Shown here: positions 33,559 through 41,979 of the stretch, piece after piece
How positions within the stretch are numbered: position 1 is the first letter of the stretch
Layout: each line of letters opens with the position of its first letter
Assembly: GCA_025465475.1 (NCBI GenBank)
Contig: JAODMR010000053.1
Location: 1-56,641 of the forward strand
Direction of reading: 5' to 3'
Source: Micrococcaceae bacterium
Lineage (GTDB): Bacteria; Actinomycetota; Actinomycetes; Actinomycetales; Micrococcaceae
Length of the DNA stretch: 56,641 nucleotides
Program-made: the position numbers and the translations under genes
Notes under the pieces: model-generated
Databases searched by the model: none
Told to the model about the DNA's origin: nothing
Seen by the model: the letters and a program-made list of their open reading frames with translations, nothing else

Positions 33559-34482
33559 TCAGGCCAGCAGCACCGAAACCAGCACAAGCGCCGGCAGCGA
33601 GACGGCAGTGGTCAGCAGAACGGTGTCCTTGGCCAGGGCAACCCCGCGCTCATACCGGGACGCGGCGATGAAGACATTCTGCGCTGTAGGCAGGGCGGCC
33701 AGCACGACGGCGGCCAGCAGGGCGTGCCCCTGGAGGTGCAGCACGTACCGGGCCAGCAGGAAGGCGATAGCTGGCTGGAATACGAGTTTCACGGCGGAGG
33801 CCAACAGCACGTCCGTGCGGACGCCGGCGGTCTGCAACGGTTTGGACCCCACCAGCGAAATCCCGAACGCCAGCAACGCCCCTGGCACCGCGATGCCACC
33901 GATCAGATGAAATGGCTGGATCGCCAGCTCCGGCGGATGCCAGCCCGTCGCGGCAATCGCCAGGCCGGCCGCGGAAGCGAGCAGGATGGGGTTGCGCGGG
34001 ATCTGCCACAGAAAGGTCTTCAGTGAGGCCCTCCTGCCACTGCTGGCCATGTCCAGCAACAACAGGAACATCGGAGTGAAGAACGCCAACTGGAAGATCA
34101 GGGCCGTGGCGGCAAAGGAGGCGTTACCCAGGACGTACACGGCAATGGGAATTCCCAGGTTGGCGGCGTTGACCAAGGAGGATCCCATCGCACCGATCAG
34201 CGCGGTGTCCCCGCTGCGCCGCAGTACCAGGCGCGCAATCAGGAAGTAGCACGCCGCCGCCGCGATGGCGCTCACGCCTGCCACCAGCAGGGACGATGAG
34301 AACACCTCATGCAGGTCCGTCCGGCTCAGGGTCTCCAGCATCAGGCACGGGGTTGCCACGAAAAACACGAGGCGACTGAGCATGCGCTGACCACCTGCGC
34401 CCAGCACATCGAACCTGCCCAGCAGGTATCCCACGAAAATGACAGCCCAGATGACCGAGAAGCCGGCCAACACGTTCAGCAT
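33559..34482 (-). CDS. AEC-family (auxin efflux carrier-like) transporter
   Basis: This protein has 307 residues from the ATG at 34482, chosen for GGGAGG 8 nt upstream; a 28-residue in-frame extension has no signal. It is an integral membrane protein with about ten helices and the two-fold AEC pattern: FVGYLLGRFDVLGAGGQRMLSRLVFFVATPCLML near the N-terminus, and LVNAANLGIPIAVYVLGNASF (Asn-x-x-Asn-x-x-x-Pro) mid-protein. Bacterial members carry malate or related acids. It lies 35 bp behind the HerA-like gene on the same strand and is divergent from the SRPBCC gene. Confidence 0.88.
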   Translation of the reverse strand: MLNVLAGFSVIWAVIFVGYLLGRFDVLGAGGQRMLSRLVFFVATPCLMLETLSRTDLHEVFSSSLLVAGVSAIAAAACYFLIARLVLRRSGDTALIGAMGSSLVNAANLGIPIAVYVLGNASFAATALIFQLAFFTPMFLLLLDMASSGRRASLKTFLWQIPRNPILLASAAGLAIAATGWHPPELAIQPFHLIGGIAVPGALLAFGISLVGSKPLQTAGVRTDVLLASAVKLVFQPAIAFLLARYVLHLQGHALLAAVVLAALPTAQNVFIAASRYERGVALAKDTVLLTTAVSLPALVLVSVLLA

Positions 34483-34573
34483 GTTTCCGTCCTCCCATGC
34501 CGCGGCCGTCGTTCCCCAAATCTCACCGGTCCAGCCTATGCGACCTGCAGTTCGCATTCGGCGCATGCCGGAA

Positions 34574-34595
34574 GAAAGTAAGTTTGCTTACTTTC
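34574..34595. promoter_or_regulatory. 22-bp perfect palindrome (candidate operator)
   Basis: GAAAGTAAG (34574-34582) and CTTACTTTC (34587-34595) are perfect inverted arms around TTTG. The site lies in the 208-bp gap between the divergent AEC and SRPBCC genes and ends 3 bp before the -35 element of the latter. Confidence 0.7.
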
Positions 34596-34598
34596 GAC

Positions 34599-34627
34599 TT
34601 GATTGGCTCCGCCGGGCTCGATAGCGT
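34599..34627 (+). promoter_or_regulatory. Candidate promoter of the SRPBCC gene
   Basis: TTGATT (34599-34604) and TAGCGT (34622-34627) are spaced by exactly 17 bp, directly downstream of the 22-bp palindrome. Confidence 0.55.
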
Positions 34628-34690
34628 GGAATCAGGCCGCCACCAGAGTCGGCAGAGAACGTGCAGTTTCCACAGCTTGGAGGGAACAGA

Positions 34691-35245
34691 ATGGCATCAG
34701 TGCAGGAGTCCATTGACGTAGAAGTACCCGTGACCACTGTTTACAACCAGTGGACGCAGTTCGAGTCCTTTCCGAACTTCATGAACGGGGTTGAGTCGGT
34801 TACTCAGACGTCCGAGACCATGACTCACTGGGTGACCAAGGTTGGGGGAGCCGAGCGGGAGTTCGACGCCGAAATCACCGAGCAGCATCCGGACGAGCGC
34901 GTCGCGTGGAAGAGCGTCGACGGCAAGTCCCACGCCGGCGTCGTCACTTTTCACCGGCTCAGCGACACCAGCACCCGCGTTGCCGTTCAACTGGACTGGG
35001 ATCCGCAGAACCTTGTGGAGAAGGTCGGCTCGGTGCTGGGCGCCGACGACCGCCAGGTCAAGTCGGACCTGAAGCGGTTCAAGGAATTCATTGAAGCGCG
35101 CGGATCCGAGACGGGTGCCTGGCGGGGCAACGTCGACGCTCCCGGCAACGCGGCTACCGGGCCTGCCGGCGGCGAAACGTCGGAGCCGCCGAGCAATCCG
35201 GCGTTCAACGACCCCGACTCGGGTGGAGCAACCTCAGGGGTCTAA
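34691..35245 (+). CDS. SRPBCC-family protein (COQ10/polyketide-cyclase-like)
   Basis: This protein has 184 residues from the ATG at 34691, with TTGGAGGGAACAGA before it. The first 145 residues form a START/SRPBCC hydrophobic-pocket fold: VQESIDVEVPVTTVYNQWTQFESFPNFMNGVESV is the typical opening, and GAEREFDAEITEQHPDERVAWKS the central strands. An amphipathic C-terminal helix is present (DDRQVKSDLKRFKEFIEARG). The last 45 residues are a Gly/Pro/Ser-rich disordered tail. Such proteins bind small lipids or quinones or act in envelope stress; the ligand here is unknown. The palindrome-promoter arrangement implies dedicated regulation. Confidence 0.85.
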   Translation: MASVQESIDVEVPVTTVYNQWTQFESFPNFMNGVESVTQTSETMTHWVTKVGGAEREFDAEITEQHPDERVAWKSVDGKSHAGVVTFHRLSDTSTRVAVQLDWDPQNLVEKVGSVLGADDRQVKSDLKRFKEFIEARGSETGAWRGNVDAPGNAATGPAGGETSEPPSNPAFNDPDSGGATSGV

Positions 35246-35253
35246 GCGCCGAC

Positions 35254-35316
35254 GCGCCCCTGGCTCAGGCGCTGAAGCGCCCCTGGCTCAGGGTCTGAGG
35301 CGCCCCCGGCTCAGAC
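35254..35316. repeat. 23-bp tandem repeat with hairpin, downstream of the SRPBCC gene
   Basis: GCGCCCCTGGCTCAGG-type units begin at 35254, 35277 and 35300 (period 23), 8 bp after the stop. GTCTGAG (35293-35299) and CTCAGAC (35310-35316) can pair, so the array may also serve as a terminator between the convergent SRPBCC and panD genes. Confidence 0.7.
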
Positions 35317-35344
35317 AGGGATTTGGCTCAGAGGGCGGTCTGAC

Positions 35345-35764
35345 TCAGACGCGGATGGAAGCGAAGGGCGGACGGGCCAGGTCGGAGGTAACAGCCTCGG
35401 CCGGGTCCGTTCCCCGCTTGACGATGCGGTTCTGCCCGTCCACGTGCACCACCGACGGCACGTAGTCGCGGGCCTCCGCCGTCGTCATCTGCGCGTAGGT
35501 GATCAGGATGACCAGGTCGCCCTGGTGCACCAGATGCGCGGCAGCACCGTTGATGCCCAGCACGCCAGAGCCGCGCTCGCCGGCAATCGTGTAGGTCTCC
35601 AGCCGGGCGCCGTTGGTGATGTCCACAATGGACACGAGTTCGCCGGGGAGGATGTCGGCGGCGTCGAGCAGGTCCTGGTCCACCGTGACCGAGCCGACGT
35701 AGTGCAGATCCGCATGCGTGACGGTGGCGCGGTGGATCTTGGACTTAAACATGGTTCTGTTCAT
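35345..35764 (-). CDS. panD: Aspartate 1-decarboxylase
   Basis: This 139-residue enzyme makes beta-alanine from aspartate for pantothenate and coenzyme A synthesis. It is made as a proenzyme that self-cleaves between Gly24 and Ser25 ([13 protein letters not shown]), leaving a pyruvoyl group on the new N-terminus of the alpha chain. The conserved Thr57 and Tyr58 ([15 protein letters not shown]) needed for processing and catalysis are in place, as is the [20 protein letters not shown] segment. The start aligns with the family start MxRTM. It stands alone here, without panB or panC. Confidence 0.96.
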   Translation of the reverse strand: MNRTMFKSKIHRATVTHADLHYVGSVTVDQDLLDAADILPGELVSIVDITNGARLETYTIAGERGSGVLGINGAAAHLVHQGDLVILITYAQMTTAEARDYVPSVVHVDGQNRIVKRGTDPAEAVTSDLARPPFASIRV

Positions 35765-35822
35765 AACGCCTACAGTCTATCGCTGCCGGGCAGGCCGGGT
35801 CGGGGAACTGTTTTATCGCCCG

Positions 35823-36695
35823 TCATGGTTCACGGGTGTGGGGCGTCAGTTTCCGTCCAAGGATTGCCTGCGTCAGGGCGTCGATGACCTCCGTATTGGC
35901 CAGTGGGTTGCGGATCAGCGTGAAGTCCACGTTGCCCACCGGCGGCAGCGAGAAGCGTTCAGTGATGACCTTGAGGTCCTCGGTGACCAACGACGCGGGC
36001 ATCACTGCGACGCCGATCCCGGCCCTAACCGCGGCCAGGACGCCGCTGATCTGCTTGGTGGTGCACGTGATCCGCCACGTTCGGCCGCTCTTCTCCAAAG
36101 CATCAATGGCCATCTTGCGGCTGAGGCTGGGAGCCGGATAGGCAATCAGGGGAACGGGGGCTCCCGGTTCCAGCAGGGTCTGTTCCAAGCCAACCCAGGC
36201 AAAGGTGTCCTGCTTGACCACTGTGCCCTCCTGCGCGCCGGTGACCCACTTGATGAACACCAAATCCAACTGGCCGGCCTTGAGTCGACGATGCAACTGG
36301 TCGCTCTGGCTGACGGTCAACTCAAGGTTGATCTGCGGATAGAGCTGCCGGAACTCCCGCAGGATCCGCGGCAGTCCGGTCACGGCCAGGTCATCGGCAG
36401 TTCCAAAACGGAGCCGACCCCGCATGGCGGCTCCGGAGAAGTATCTGGCCGCGCTGTCGTGGGCAGCCAGAATGGTCCGGGCAAAACCGGTCATGGCGTC
36501 GCCATTGTCGGTCAGCCGCACCTCCCGGGTGTCACGGGAAATAAGCTGGCGGCCGGCCGCTGCTTCCAGTTTGCGGATGTGCTGGCTGACAGTCGGCTGG
36601 CTCAGGCCCAGCCGTTCCGCCGCCCGGGTAAAGCTACGGGTATCCGAGACAGCCAAAAAACTGCGCAATTGCACGGGTTCAAAGGTCTGCGTCAT
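35823..36695 (-). CDS. LysR-family transcriptional regulator
   Basis: This protein has 290 residues from the ATG at 36695, which has AGGAG 7 nt upstream. The N-terminal winged helix-turn-helix is PVQLRSFLAVSDTRSFTRAAERLGLSQPTVSQHIRKLE (about residues 7-44). The effector domain starts near residue 90 (GRLRFGTADDLAVTGLPRILREF) and shows the usual two-lobe pattern. It is divergent from an MFS exporter with 169 bp between, the classic arrangement in which a LysR protein activates its neighbour. The effector is unknown. Confidence 0.9.
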   Translation of the reverse strand: MTQTFEPVQLRSFLAVSDTRSFTRAAERLGLSQPTVSQHIRKLEAAAGRQLISRDTREVRLTDNGDAMTGFARTILAAHDSAARYFSGAAMRGRLRFGTADDLAVTGLPRILREFRQLYPQINLELTVSQSDQLHRRLKAGQLDLVFIKWVTGAQEGTVVKQDTFAWVGLEQTLLEPGAPVPLIAYPAPSLSRKMAIDALEKSGRTWRITCTTKQISGVLAAVRAGIGVAVMPASLVTEDLKVITERFSLPPVGNVDFTLIRNPLANTEVIDALTQAILGRKLTPHTREP

Positions 36696-36780
36696 GACGG
36701 TTCTCCTTAGGCAAGCCCTCAATCCCCGAAGGAGGAAACGTTGTCACGGGCGACGTCGAATTACGGAACGCAATGAGAGT

Positions 36781-36793
36781 TATAGGTGGCATA
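36781..36793. promoter_or_regulatory. Candidate LysR-type T-N11-A site
   Basis: TATAGGTGGCATA is a TAT-N7-ATA palindrome fitting the T-N11-A LysR box, inside the gap between the divergent lysR and MFS genes. The same gap holds AAGGAGG (36729-36735) before a TTG-initiated 11-codon frame (36741-36776) that has no recognisable product. Confidence 0.4.
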
Positions 36794-36864
36794 TCAGTTT
36801 CGCATGGCTGGCAGGTTGCCTAGGGTGAAAGACAGTCCCCCATTTTCCAGCCTCAGGATGCATT

Positions 36865-38199
36865 GTGGCGCCCCCACCGGCACAGACCCCCCATTCCTTG
36901 TCCACAGCTCCGCTGCTCATGGTTGCCGAAAGGCCGCCGTGGCGCAAGACATTCACCTCGCTGCAGGTCCGCAACTTCCGTCTGTTCGCGATGGCACACC
37001 TGGTGGCCGTTATCGCCGTTTGGATGCAACGGATAGCCCAGGACTGGCTTGTTCTCCAGCTTTCCGGGAGCGTCGCGGCCGTCGGCATCACGGTGGCCAT
37101 GCAGTTCGCGCCATCATTGCTGCTGATGCCATTGGGCGGCATCATCACCGACAGGTATTCAAAGCGCGTCATTCTCATGATCAGCCAAAGCGTGGCCGGC
37201 GTCCTGGCGGTGCTGTTGGCGGTCCTGTCACTGAGCGGCGCCGTGCAGGTGTGGCATATCTATGGCATCGCCTTCGTGCTTGGCCTGGTGACGGTGGTTG
37301 ACCAGCCAGCGCGCCAGGTCTTCGTCAACGAACTGGTGGGTCCTGCACATCTGCGCAACGCCATCAGCCTGAACTCCTCCATCTTCCAAACCGGAGGCAT
37401 GGTCGGGCCGGCCATCAGCGGCGTACTGATCACGGCGGTGGGCGGCGGCTGGGCGTTTGCGGTGAACGCCGTGGCCTGCGCCTTCACGGTGGTCACGCTG
37501 GGATTCCTGCGCACGCACGAACTGGTCCGTTCCGCGCCGGCACCCAGGTCGAAGGGGCAACTGCGCGAGGGCGTGATCTACGCCCTGAGCAAACCCACCA
37601 TCCTGTGGCCCACGATCATGTGTGCCTTCGTTGCCGTCTTCGCCATGAGCATGCCGGTGTTGTTGGCTGCCTTCGCCGATAACGTCTTCCATGCCGGCGC
37701 CGGCGGGTATGGCCTGCTGAATACGCTGCTGGCGGTCGGTGCGCTGTGCGGCGCCGTCGCTTCCGCCCGACGCATCCGGCTTCGGCTCCGCACCGTAGTG
37801 GTGGCGGCGGGGTGCTACGGCGTGCTGCTGGCCCTGAGTTCGGCGGCGCCGAGCATGCCCCTGTTTGGTGCCGTCATGGTGGCCAGCGGCTTTGCATCAT
37901 TGACGTTCTTGACCAGTGCGAACCAACTGGTGCAGACCTCCACCAACATGCAGATCCGGGGCCGGGTGATGAGCCTGTACATCACCGTGCTGATCGGCGG
38001 CCAAGCGATTGGCGGCCCGTTGATAGGGTTCCTGGCCCAGCATTTCGGTCCGCACGCGGCGATTCTGTGCGCCGGGTCCGTCCTGGCGCTCGCGGCGTGC
38101 GTCATCGGCGTCCTCCTGGCCCGCCGGGGCCAACTGCGGGTCCTCGTGGACCTGAAAAGCCCGCGCCGGCCAGTGCGCATCGTGGAGGTCCCCGCCTGA
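36865..38199 (+). CDS. MFS transporter (MFS_3 / EntS-like exporter)
   Basis: This protein has 444 residues from GTG 36865, preceded by CAGGATGCATT. Twelve helices are readable, with the first starting near residue 40. The segment FTSLQVRNFRLFAMAHLVAVIAVWMQRIAQDWLVLQLSGS matches the opening of the MFS_3/enterobactin-exporter-like group, and PLGGIITDRYSKRVILM carries the loop 2-3 motif. The C-terminus is basic and cytoplasmic. It is divergent from the LysR regulator that probably controls it. The cargo is unknown; efflux of a small organic compound is the family norm. Confidence 0.87.
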   Translation: MAPPPAQTPHSLSTAPLLMVAERPPWRKTFTSLQVRNFRLFAMAHLVAVIAVWMQRIAQDWLVLQLSGSVAAVGITVAMQFAPSLLLMPLGGIITDRYSKRVILMISQSVAGVLAVLLAVLSLSGAVQVWHIYGIAFVLGLVTVVDQPARQVFVNELVGPAHLRNAISLNSSIFQTGGMVGPAISGVLITAVGGGWAFAVNAVACAFTVVTLGFLRTHELVRSAPAPRSKGQLREGVIYALSKPTILWPTIMCAFVAVFAMSMPVLLAAFADNVFHAGAGGYGLLNTLLAVGALCGAVASARRIRLRLRTVVVAAGCYGVLLALSSAAPSMPLFGAVMVASGFASLTFLTSANQLVQTSTNMQIRGRVMSLYITVLIGGQAIGGPLIGFLAQHFGPHAAILCAGSVLALAACVIGVLLARRGQLRVLVDLKSPRRPVRIVEVPA

Positions 38200-38231
38200 T
38201 CGGGGCTGATCCCCGCCGGACGGTCCGCCGC

Positions 38232-38285
38232 CGTCGCTTCCCGGGGCTGCCGTCGTCGCTTCCTGGCGCTGGCGCCGTCGCTTCC
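38232..38285. repeat. 22-bp tandem repeat after the MFS gene
   Basis: CGTCGCTTCC recurs at 38232, 38254 and 38276, exactly 22 bp apart, inside looser repeated sequence (GCCGTCGCTTCCTGG). The array begins about 30 bp after the MFS stop. Confidence 0.7.
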
Positions 38286-38297
38286 TGGAGGGGCCAC

Positions 38298-38318
38298 GGA
38301 CCGGCGGTGCGCCGGTCC
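38298..38318. terminator. Hairpin between convergent genes
   Basis: GGACCGGCG and CGCCGGTCC form a perfect 9-bp stem with a 3-nt loop (GTG), between the MFS gene and the small Lys-rich gene. It has no U-tract in either direction. Confidence 0.6.
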
Positions 38319-38329
38319 GGGGCCGGGAC

Positions 38330-38464
38330 CTACTTCTTCTTTGGGTGCGCCAGCTTCTCCACGTCGCTGACCTCGACGTGGCTGGCTTTCTTCTCCGCGC
38401 GTTTCTCCTTGATGGTCTTGCCGGACTTCTTGGAGGCGGTGTGGCGGGGCGATTTATCAGACAT
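38330..38464 (-). CDS. Small Lys-rich protein, 44 residues
   Basis: The start chosen is the ATG at 38464, since GGGAG lies close upstream. The protein is strongly basic (SDKSPRHTASKKSGKTIKEK then RAEKKASHVEVSDVEKLAHPKKK) and predicted soluble and largely disordered or single-helical. I do not know a named family, though such short Lys-rich proteins recur in Micrococcaceae. Nucleic-acid or ribosome association would suit its charge, but this is only inference. It is convergent with the MFS gene, and the tRNA-Gly gene lies upstream on the same strand. Confidence 0.6.
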   Translation of the reverse strand: MSDKSPRHTASKKSGKTIKEKRAEKKASHVEVSDVEKLAHPKKK

Positions 38465-38557
38465 TGTCACTCCCAGATTCGGGAACCTGATGGTTCCGCT
38501 GGGGCGAGAGTACACCCATCACGCGACGGTGGGGAGGCCCGGCAGCCGGGCGGGAAA

Positions 38558-38631
38558 TGGAGCGGGCGACGGGAATCGAACCCGCGTATCAAGCTTGGGA
38601 AGCTAGCGCTCTACCATTGAGCTACGCCCGC
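38558..38631 (-). tRNA. tRNA-Gly (anticodon CCC)
   Basis: The reverse strand folds as a 74-nt tRNA with encoded CCA. The acceptor stem is GCGGGCG with CGCCCGC, discriminator T; the D-arm is GCTC-AATGGTA-GAGC; and the T-arm has loop TTCGATT with a GCGGG/CCCGT stem. The anticodon loop TTCCCAA gives anticodon CCC, reading GGG. The anticodon stem CTAGC/GCTTG has a T-T mismatch at the second pair (28-42). Confidence 0.95.
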
Positions 38632-38704
38632 ACAGCCCCGGAGGGCGGTCTTCAGCTTAGCCTATTCCGGCGGCCGGCCGCGCAGCCTTCCTGCTCGGCG
38701 GTTC

Positions 38705-39883
38705 TCACGCGGTGGCGGCGGCCGGGCGGCGCTGCAGCGTCCTGGCGACGGGCTCAATGTACCGGGCGACCACCGGCCCGAACACCGCCATGATCAGTAC
38801 GTAGGTTGTGGCCAGGGCAGCCAGTTCCTTGGGCACGCCGCCGGAGGCGACAGCCAAACCCGCGATGACGATGGAGAATTCGCCCCTGGCAATCAGTGCG
38901 GCTCCGGCCCGGGCCCGCCCGAGGTGGCCAATGCCCTGCCGTCGCGCAGCCCACCAGCCCGTGGCGATCTTGGTCAGGGCCGTCACCAGGCCCAGCAGCA
39001 GTGCGTACCCGAGCACCGGGGGAATCGACGTGGGATCGGTGTTCAGGCCAAACACCACAAAGAACATGGCGGCGAAGAGGTCCCGTAGCGGTTCAAGGAC
39101 CCGGGCAGCATCATGGGCGGTGGCGCCCGAAATGGCGATGCCGAGCAGGAAGGCCCCGACGGCTGCTGACACCTGCAGGGCGGAGGCCAATCCGGCGACC
39201 AGCAGGGCGGCGCCCAGCAGTTTCAGCAGGAACGATTCCCGATCAGGGGAATCGATAATCGTGGACACGAGGTGGCCGAACCGGACGGCGAGGACCAGCA
39301 CGGCCGTCACGACGACCAGCGCAATGCCCACGGCGGTCAGCCCGCCGGCAAGGGAGACCCCGGCCAGCACCGCCGTCAACACCGGCAGATAGGCGGCCAT
39401 GGCCAGGTCCTCGAGGACCAGGATCGAGAGGACAACTGGCGTTTCCCGGTTACCCAGCCGGCCCAGGTCGCCCAACACCTTGGCGATGATTCCGGAGGAG
39501 GAGATATAGGTGACGCCGGCCATGACCAGCGCCCCGACCGGGCCCCAGCCAAGCATCAACGCGACGGCGGCGCCCGGCACCATGTTCAGCACCAGGTCCA
39601 GGACGCCGGCCATCCAGGACTGTCTGAGGCCCGTCACCAGTTCTGTCGCGGTGTATTCCAGGCCCAGCATCAGCAGCAACAGGATGACGCCGATCTCGCT
39701 GGCAATATGTCCAAAATCGTTGATGCCGGCCAGGTCGATCAGACCCCCGTGCCCAAAGGCCAGGCCGCCGAGAAGATACAGCGGAACGGGCGACATGCCG
39801 ATCATTCCGGCCAGGCGTCCCAGCGCGCCGAGGCCGAAAAAGACAATGCCAAGCTGAATGAGGGAAAGCGTCGTCGAATTCAC
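38705..39883 (-). CDS. CPA2-family cation:proton antiporter (KhtU/KefB-like)
   Basis: This protein has 392 residues from GTG 39883. It is a membrane antiporter with about twelve helices of the Kef/CPA2 group, exchanging K+ (or Na+) for H+. Recognisable segments are IGVILLLLMLGLEYTATEL, the unwound-helix region VTYISSSGIIAKVLGDLGRLGN, and the essential-acid helix SILVLEDLAMAAYLPVL. There is no C-terminal RCK domain in this polypeptide; the regulatory TrkA-C domain is on the separate gene 9 bp upstream in transcription order. The pair resembles the Bacillus KhtTU system. Confidence 0.9.
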   Translation of the reverse strand: MNSTTLSLIQLGIVFFGLGALGRLAGMIGMSPVPLYLLGGLAFGHGGLIDLAGINDFGHIASEIGVILLLLMLGLEYTATELVTGLRQSWMAGVLDLVLNMVPGAAVALMLGWGPVGALVMAGVTYISSSGIIAKVLGDLGRLGNRETPVVLSILVLEDLAMAAYLPVLTAVLAGVSLAGGLTAVGIALVVVTAVLVLAVRFGHLVSTIIDSPDRESFLLKLLGAALLVAGLASALQVSAAVGAFLLGIAISGATAHDAARVLEPLRDLFAAMFFVVFGLNTDPTSIPPVLGYALLLGLVTALTKIATGWWAARRQGIGHLGRARAGAALIARGEFSIVIAGLAVASGGVPKELAALATTYVLIMAVFGPVVARYIEPVARTLQRRPAAATA

Positions 39884-39892
39884 GGGCGGCTG

Positions 39893-40375
39893 CTACTGCG
39901 AGTGCAGAATGTTTGCGGCTGCCGCCAGGCCGGCGTCGGTGCCGACAATTACGACGATGTCACCGACCAACAGGTCCTGATCCGGTCGTGGCGAGGCCAG
40001 CACCTTGCCTTTGCGCAGGATCGCAACCACCGAGGTGCCGGTCCGGGTGCGCATTTGGGTATCACCCAGGGTGCGGCCGGCGAAGGGGGTTCCATGGAGG
40101 ATGGGGAACTGGTGGGTGGTGACCCCTGACAGATCTTCCTGCTCCGCACTGAGCTGGGCTATCAGCTGGGTGTGGCCCAGCAAGGCGCCCAGGGCTGCGG
40201 ATTCCTCTGCTGTGAGGGGAATGGAGGCTGCGCACGCGTCCGGGTCGTCCGTACGGGAGACGATGAGTTCCGCTTGCCCGTCGCGGTGGGTAACCACTCC
40301 GACCCGCCGTCCGGTAGCAAGTGTCAGCTCGCGTCGGACGCCGATTCCCGGCAGCGGGGTCTCTTCGATTTTCAT
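39893..40375 (-). CDS. TrkA-C regulatory subunit of the cation antiporter (KhtT-like)
   Basis: This 160-residue soluble protein is the first gene of a two-gene unit with the antiporter. The N-terminal half (IEETPLPGIGVRRELTLATGRRVGVVTHRDG) resembles the KhtT N-domain. The C-terminal RCK_C/TrkA-C domain contains SVVAILRKGKVLASPRPDQDLLVGDIVVIVGTDAGL. In KhtT this domain binds c-di-AMP and gates the antiporter; whether the same ligand acts here is not visible. TACAGT lies 6 nt before the ATG, so the mRNA is probably leaderless. It is divergent from kynA (112-bp gap). Confidence 0.88.
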   Translation of the reverse strand: MKIEETPLPGIGVRRELTLATGRRVGVVTHRDGQAELIVSRTDDPDACAASIPLTAEESAALGALLGHTQLIAQLSAEQEDLSGVTTHQFPILHGTPFAGRTLGDTQMRTRTGTSVVAILRKGKVLASPRPDQDLLVGDIVVIVGTDAGLAAAANILHSQ

Positions 40376-40487
40376 GCCTTTACTGTAGTCCCGCCCGACG
40401 GTGGCGAATCCGTCGTCCCCTGAAGGCGGAACCGGGTACCCCGCGTAGGCTTGATCCGGTATCCGAGCCCGACAAAAAGGACCTCCA

Positions 40488-41351
40488 GTGGCCGTGGAAA
40501 AGAACACCCGAAACCTCGAATCCGGCATCGAAACGGATTTTCGGGACAAGATGAGTTACGGGTCTTATCTCGCTTTGGACGAACTGTTGTCAGCGCAGCA
40601 TCCGGTCAGTTCACCGGAGCACCATGACGAGATGCTGTTCATCATTCAGCACCAGACCTCCGAGCTCTGGCTAAAGTTGGTGCTGCACGAGCTTGAGGCG
40701 GTACGGGGCGCGCTGCAACGCGATGACCTGCGCGTCGCCATGAAGGGCATTGCACGAATCAAGCACATCCAGCGCTCGCTGACGGAGCAGTGGTCGGTGC
40801 TGGCCACCCTCACGCCGACAGAGTATGCCCAGTTCCGTGGTGACTTGGGGTCGTCGTCGGGCTTTCAGTCCTACCAATACCGCGCCGTCGAATTCCTGCT
40901 GGGGAACAAGAACGCCGGCATGCTCCGCGTCTTTGCAAACGACCCGTCAGCCACGGAACTGTTGAGCCGCCTGCTCACCCAGACCAGTGTCTATGATGAG
41001 TTCCTCCGGCTGCTGGGCCGCCGCGGGTTCCCGGTGCCGGAGTCGCTGCTGGAGCGTGATTTCAGCCAGGCGCACGTCTTCAACGAAGCGCTCGTGAGGG
41101 TCTTCAAGAGCGTCTACGAAAACCCGGCCGAGCACTGGGACCTGTACGAGGCCTGCGAGGAGCTCGTGGACCTTGAGGACAACTTCCAGCTGTGGCGCTT
41201 CCGGCATATGAAGACGGTGCTGCGGACCATCGGCATGAAGACCGGCACGGGTGGTTCCTCCGGCGTCGGCTTCCTCCAGCGGGCGCTGGAACTGACCTTC
41301 TTTCCCGAACTCTTCGCGGTCCGCACGGAGATCACGGCGCCCGAACGGTAG
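40488..41351 (+). CDS. kynA: Tryptophan 2,3-dioxygenase
   Basis: This 287-residue haem enzyme opens the indole ring of tryptophan to give N-formylkynurenine, the first step of the kynurenine pathway. The substrate-binding segment [16 protein letters not shown] is near residue 48, [12 protein letters not shown] near 123, the haem-ligand His in [14 protein letters not shown] near 241, and the [11 protein letters not shown] loop follows. The length matches bacterial enzymes. The start is GTG 40488 with AAAAAGGACCTCCA upstream. No kynurenine formamidase or kynureninase is adjacent, so the rest of the pathway is elsewhere. Confidence 0.96.
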   Translation: MAVEKNTRNLESGIETDFRDKMSYGSYLALDELLSAQHPVSSPEHHDEMLFIIQHQTSELWLKLVLHELEAVRGALQRDDLRVAMKGIARIKHIQRSLTEQWSVLATLTPTEYAQFRGDLGSSSGFQSYQYRAVEFLLGNKNAGMLRVFANDPSATELLSRLLTQTSVYDEFLRLLGRRGFPVPESLLERDFSQAHVFNEALVRVFKSVYENPAEHWDLYEACEELVDLEDNFQLWRFRHMKTVLRTIGMKTGTGGSSGVGFLQRALELTFFPELFAVRTEITAPER

Positions 41352-41385
41352 CACCTGGCCCGCGGGCGTGCGCTAGTTTTGTAGG

Positions 41386-41961
41386 GTGCTGATCTCAGAC
41401 CGCGACATACGTGCCGAAATCGACGCCAAGCGCATTGTCTTGGATCCCTACGACCCCGCCATGGTGCAGCCCTCCAGCATTGACGTGCGCATCGACAGGT
41501 ATTTCCGGCTGTTCGATAACCATAAATACGCGCACATTGACCCGGCCGAGGACCAGCCCGAGCTGACCCGCCTGGTGGAGGTCGCCCGCGACGAACCGTT
41601 CATCCTGCATCCCGGTGAGTTCGTCCTCGGGTCCACCTATGAGGCCGTTACCCTGCCCGATGACGTCGCGGCACGGTTGGAGGGCAAGAGCTCCCTGGGC
41701 CGGCTCGGCCTGCTGACACACTCGACTGCCGGCTTCATCGACCCCGGCTTCTCGGGCCACGTCACCCTGGAGCTGTCCAACGTGGCGACCCTGCCGATCA
41801 AGTTGTGGCCCGGAATGAAGATCGGGCAGCTTTGCTTCTTCCAGCTCAGCTCCGCCGCCGAACACCCGTACGGCTCGGGGGAGTACGGCAACAGGTACCA
41901 GAACCAGCGCGGGCCCACCGCCTCCCGCTCCTTCCAAAACTTCCACATCACCCGCATCTAA
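41386..41961 (+). CDS. dcd: dCTP deaminase
   Basis: This 191-residue homotrimeric enzyme converts dCTP to dUTP. Key segments are [51 protein letters not shown] (the catalytic Arg and Glu region) and the C-terminal [21 protein letters not shown] that closes over the nucleotide. Some actinobacterial homologues are bifunctional and also split dUTP to dUMP; sequence alone does not decide. The start is GTG 41386 with TAGTTT exactly 6 nt before it and no Shine-Dalgarno. A 33-bp repeat array begins 18 bp after the stop. Confidence 0.95.
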   Translation: MLISDRDIRAEIDAKRIVLDPYDPAMVQPSSIDVRIDRYFRLFDNHKYAHIDPAEDQPELTRLVEVARDEPFILHPGEFVLGSTYEAVTLPDDVAARLEGKSSLGRLGLLTHSTAGFIDPGFSGHVTLELSNVATLPIKLWPGMKIGQLCFFQLSSAAEHPYGSGEYGNRYQNQRGPTASRSFQNFHITRI

Positions 41962-41979
41962 CCCCCTCCTCCCACCCCG

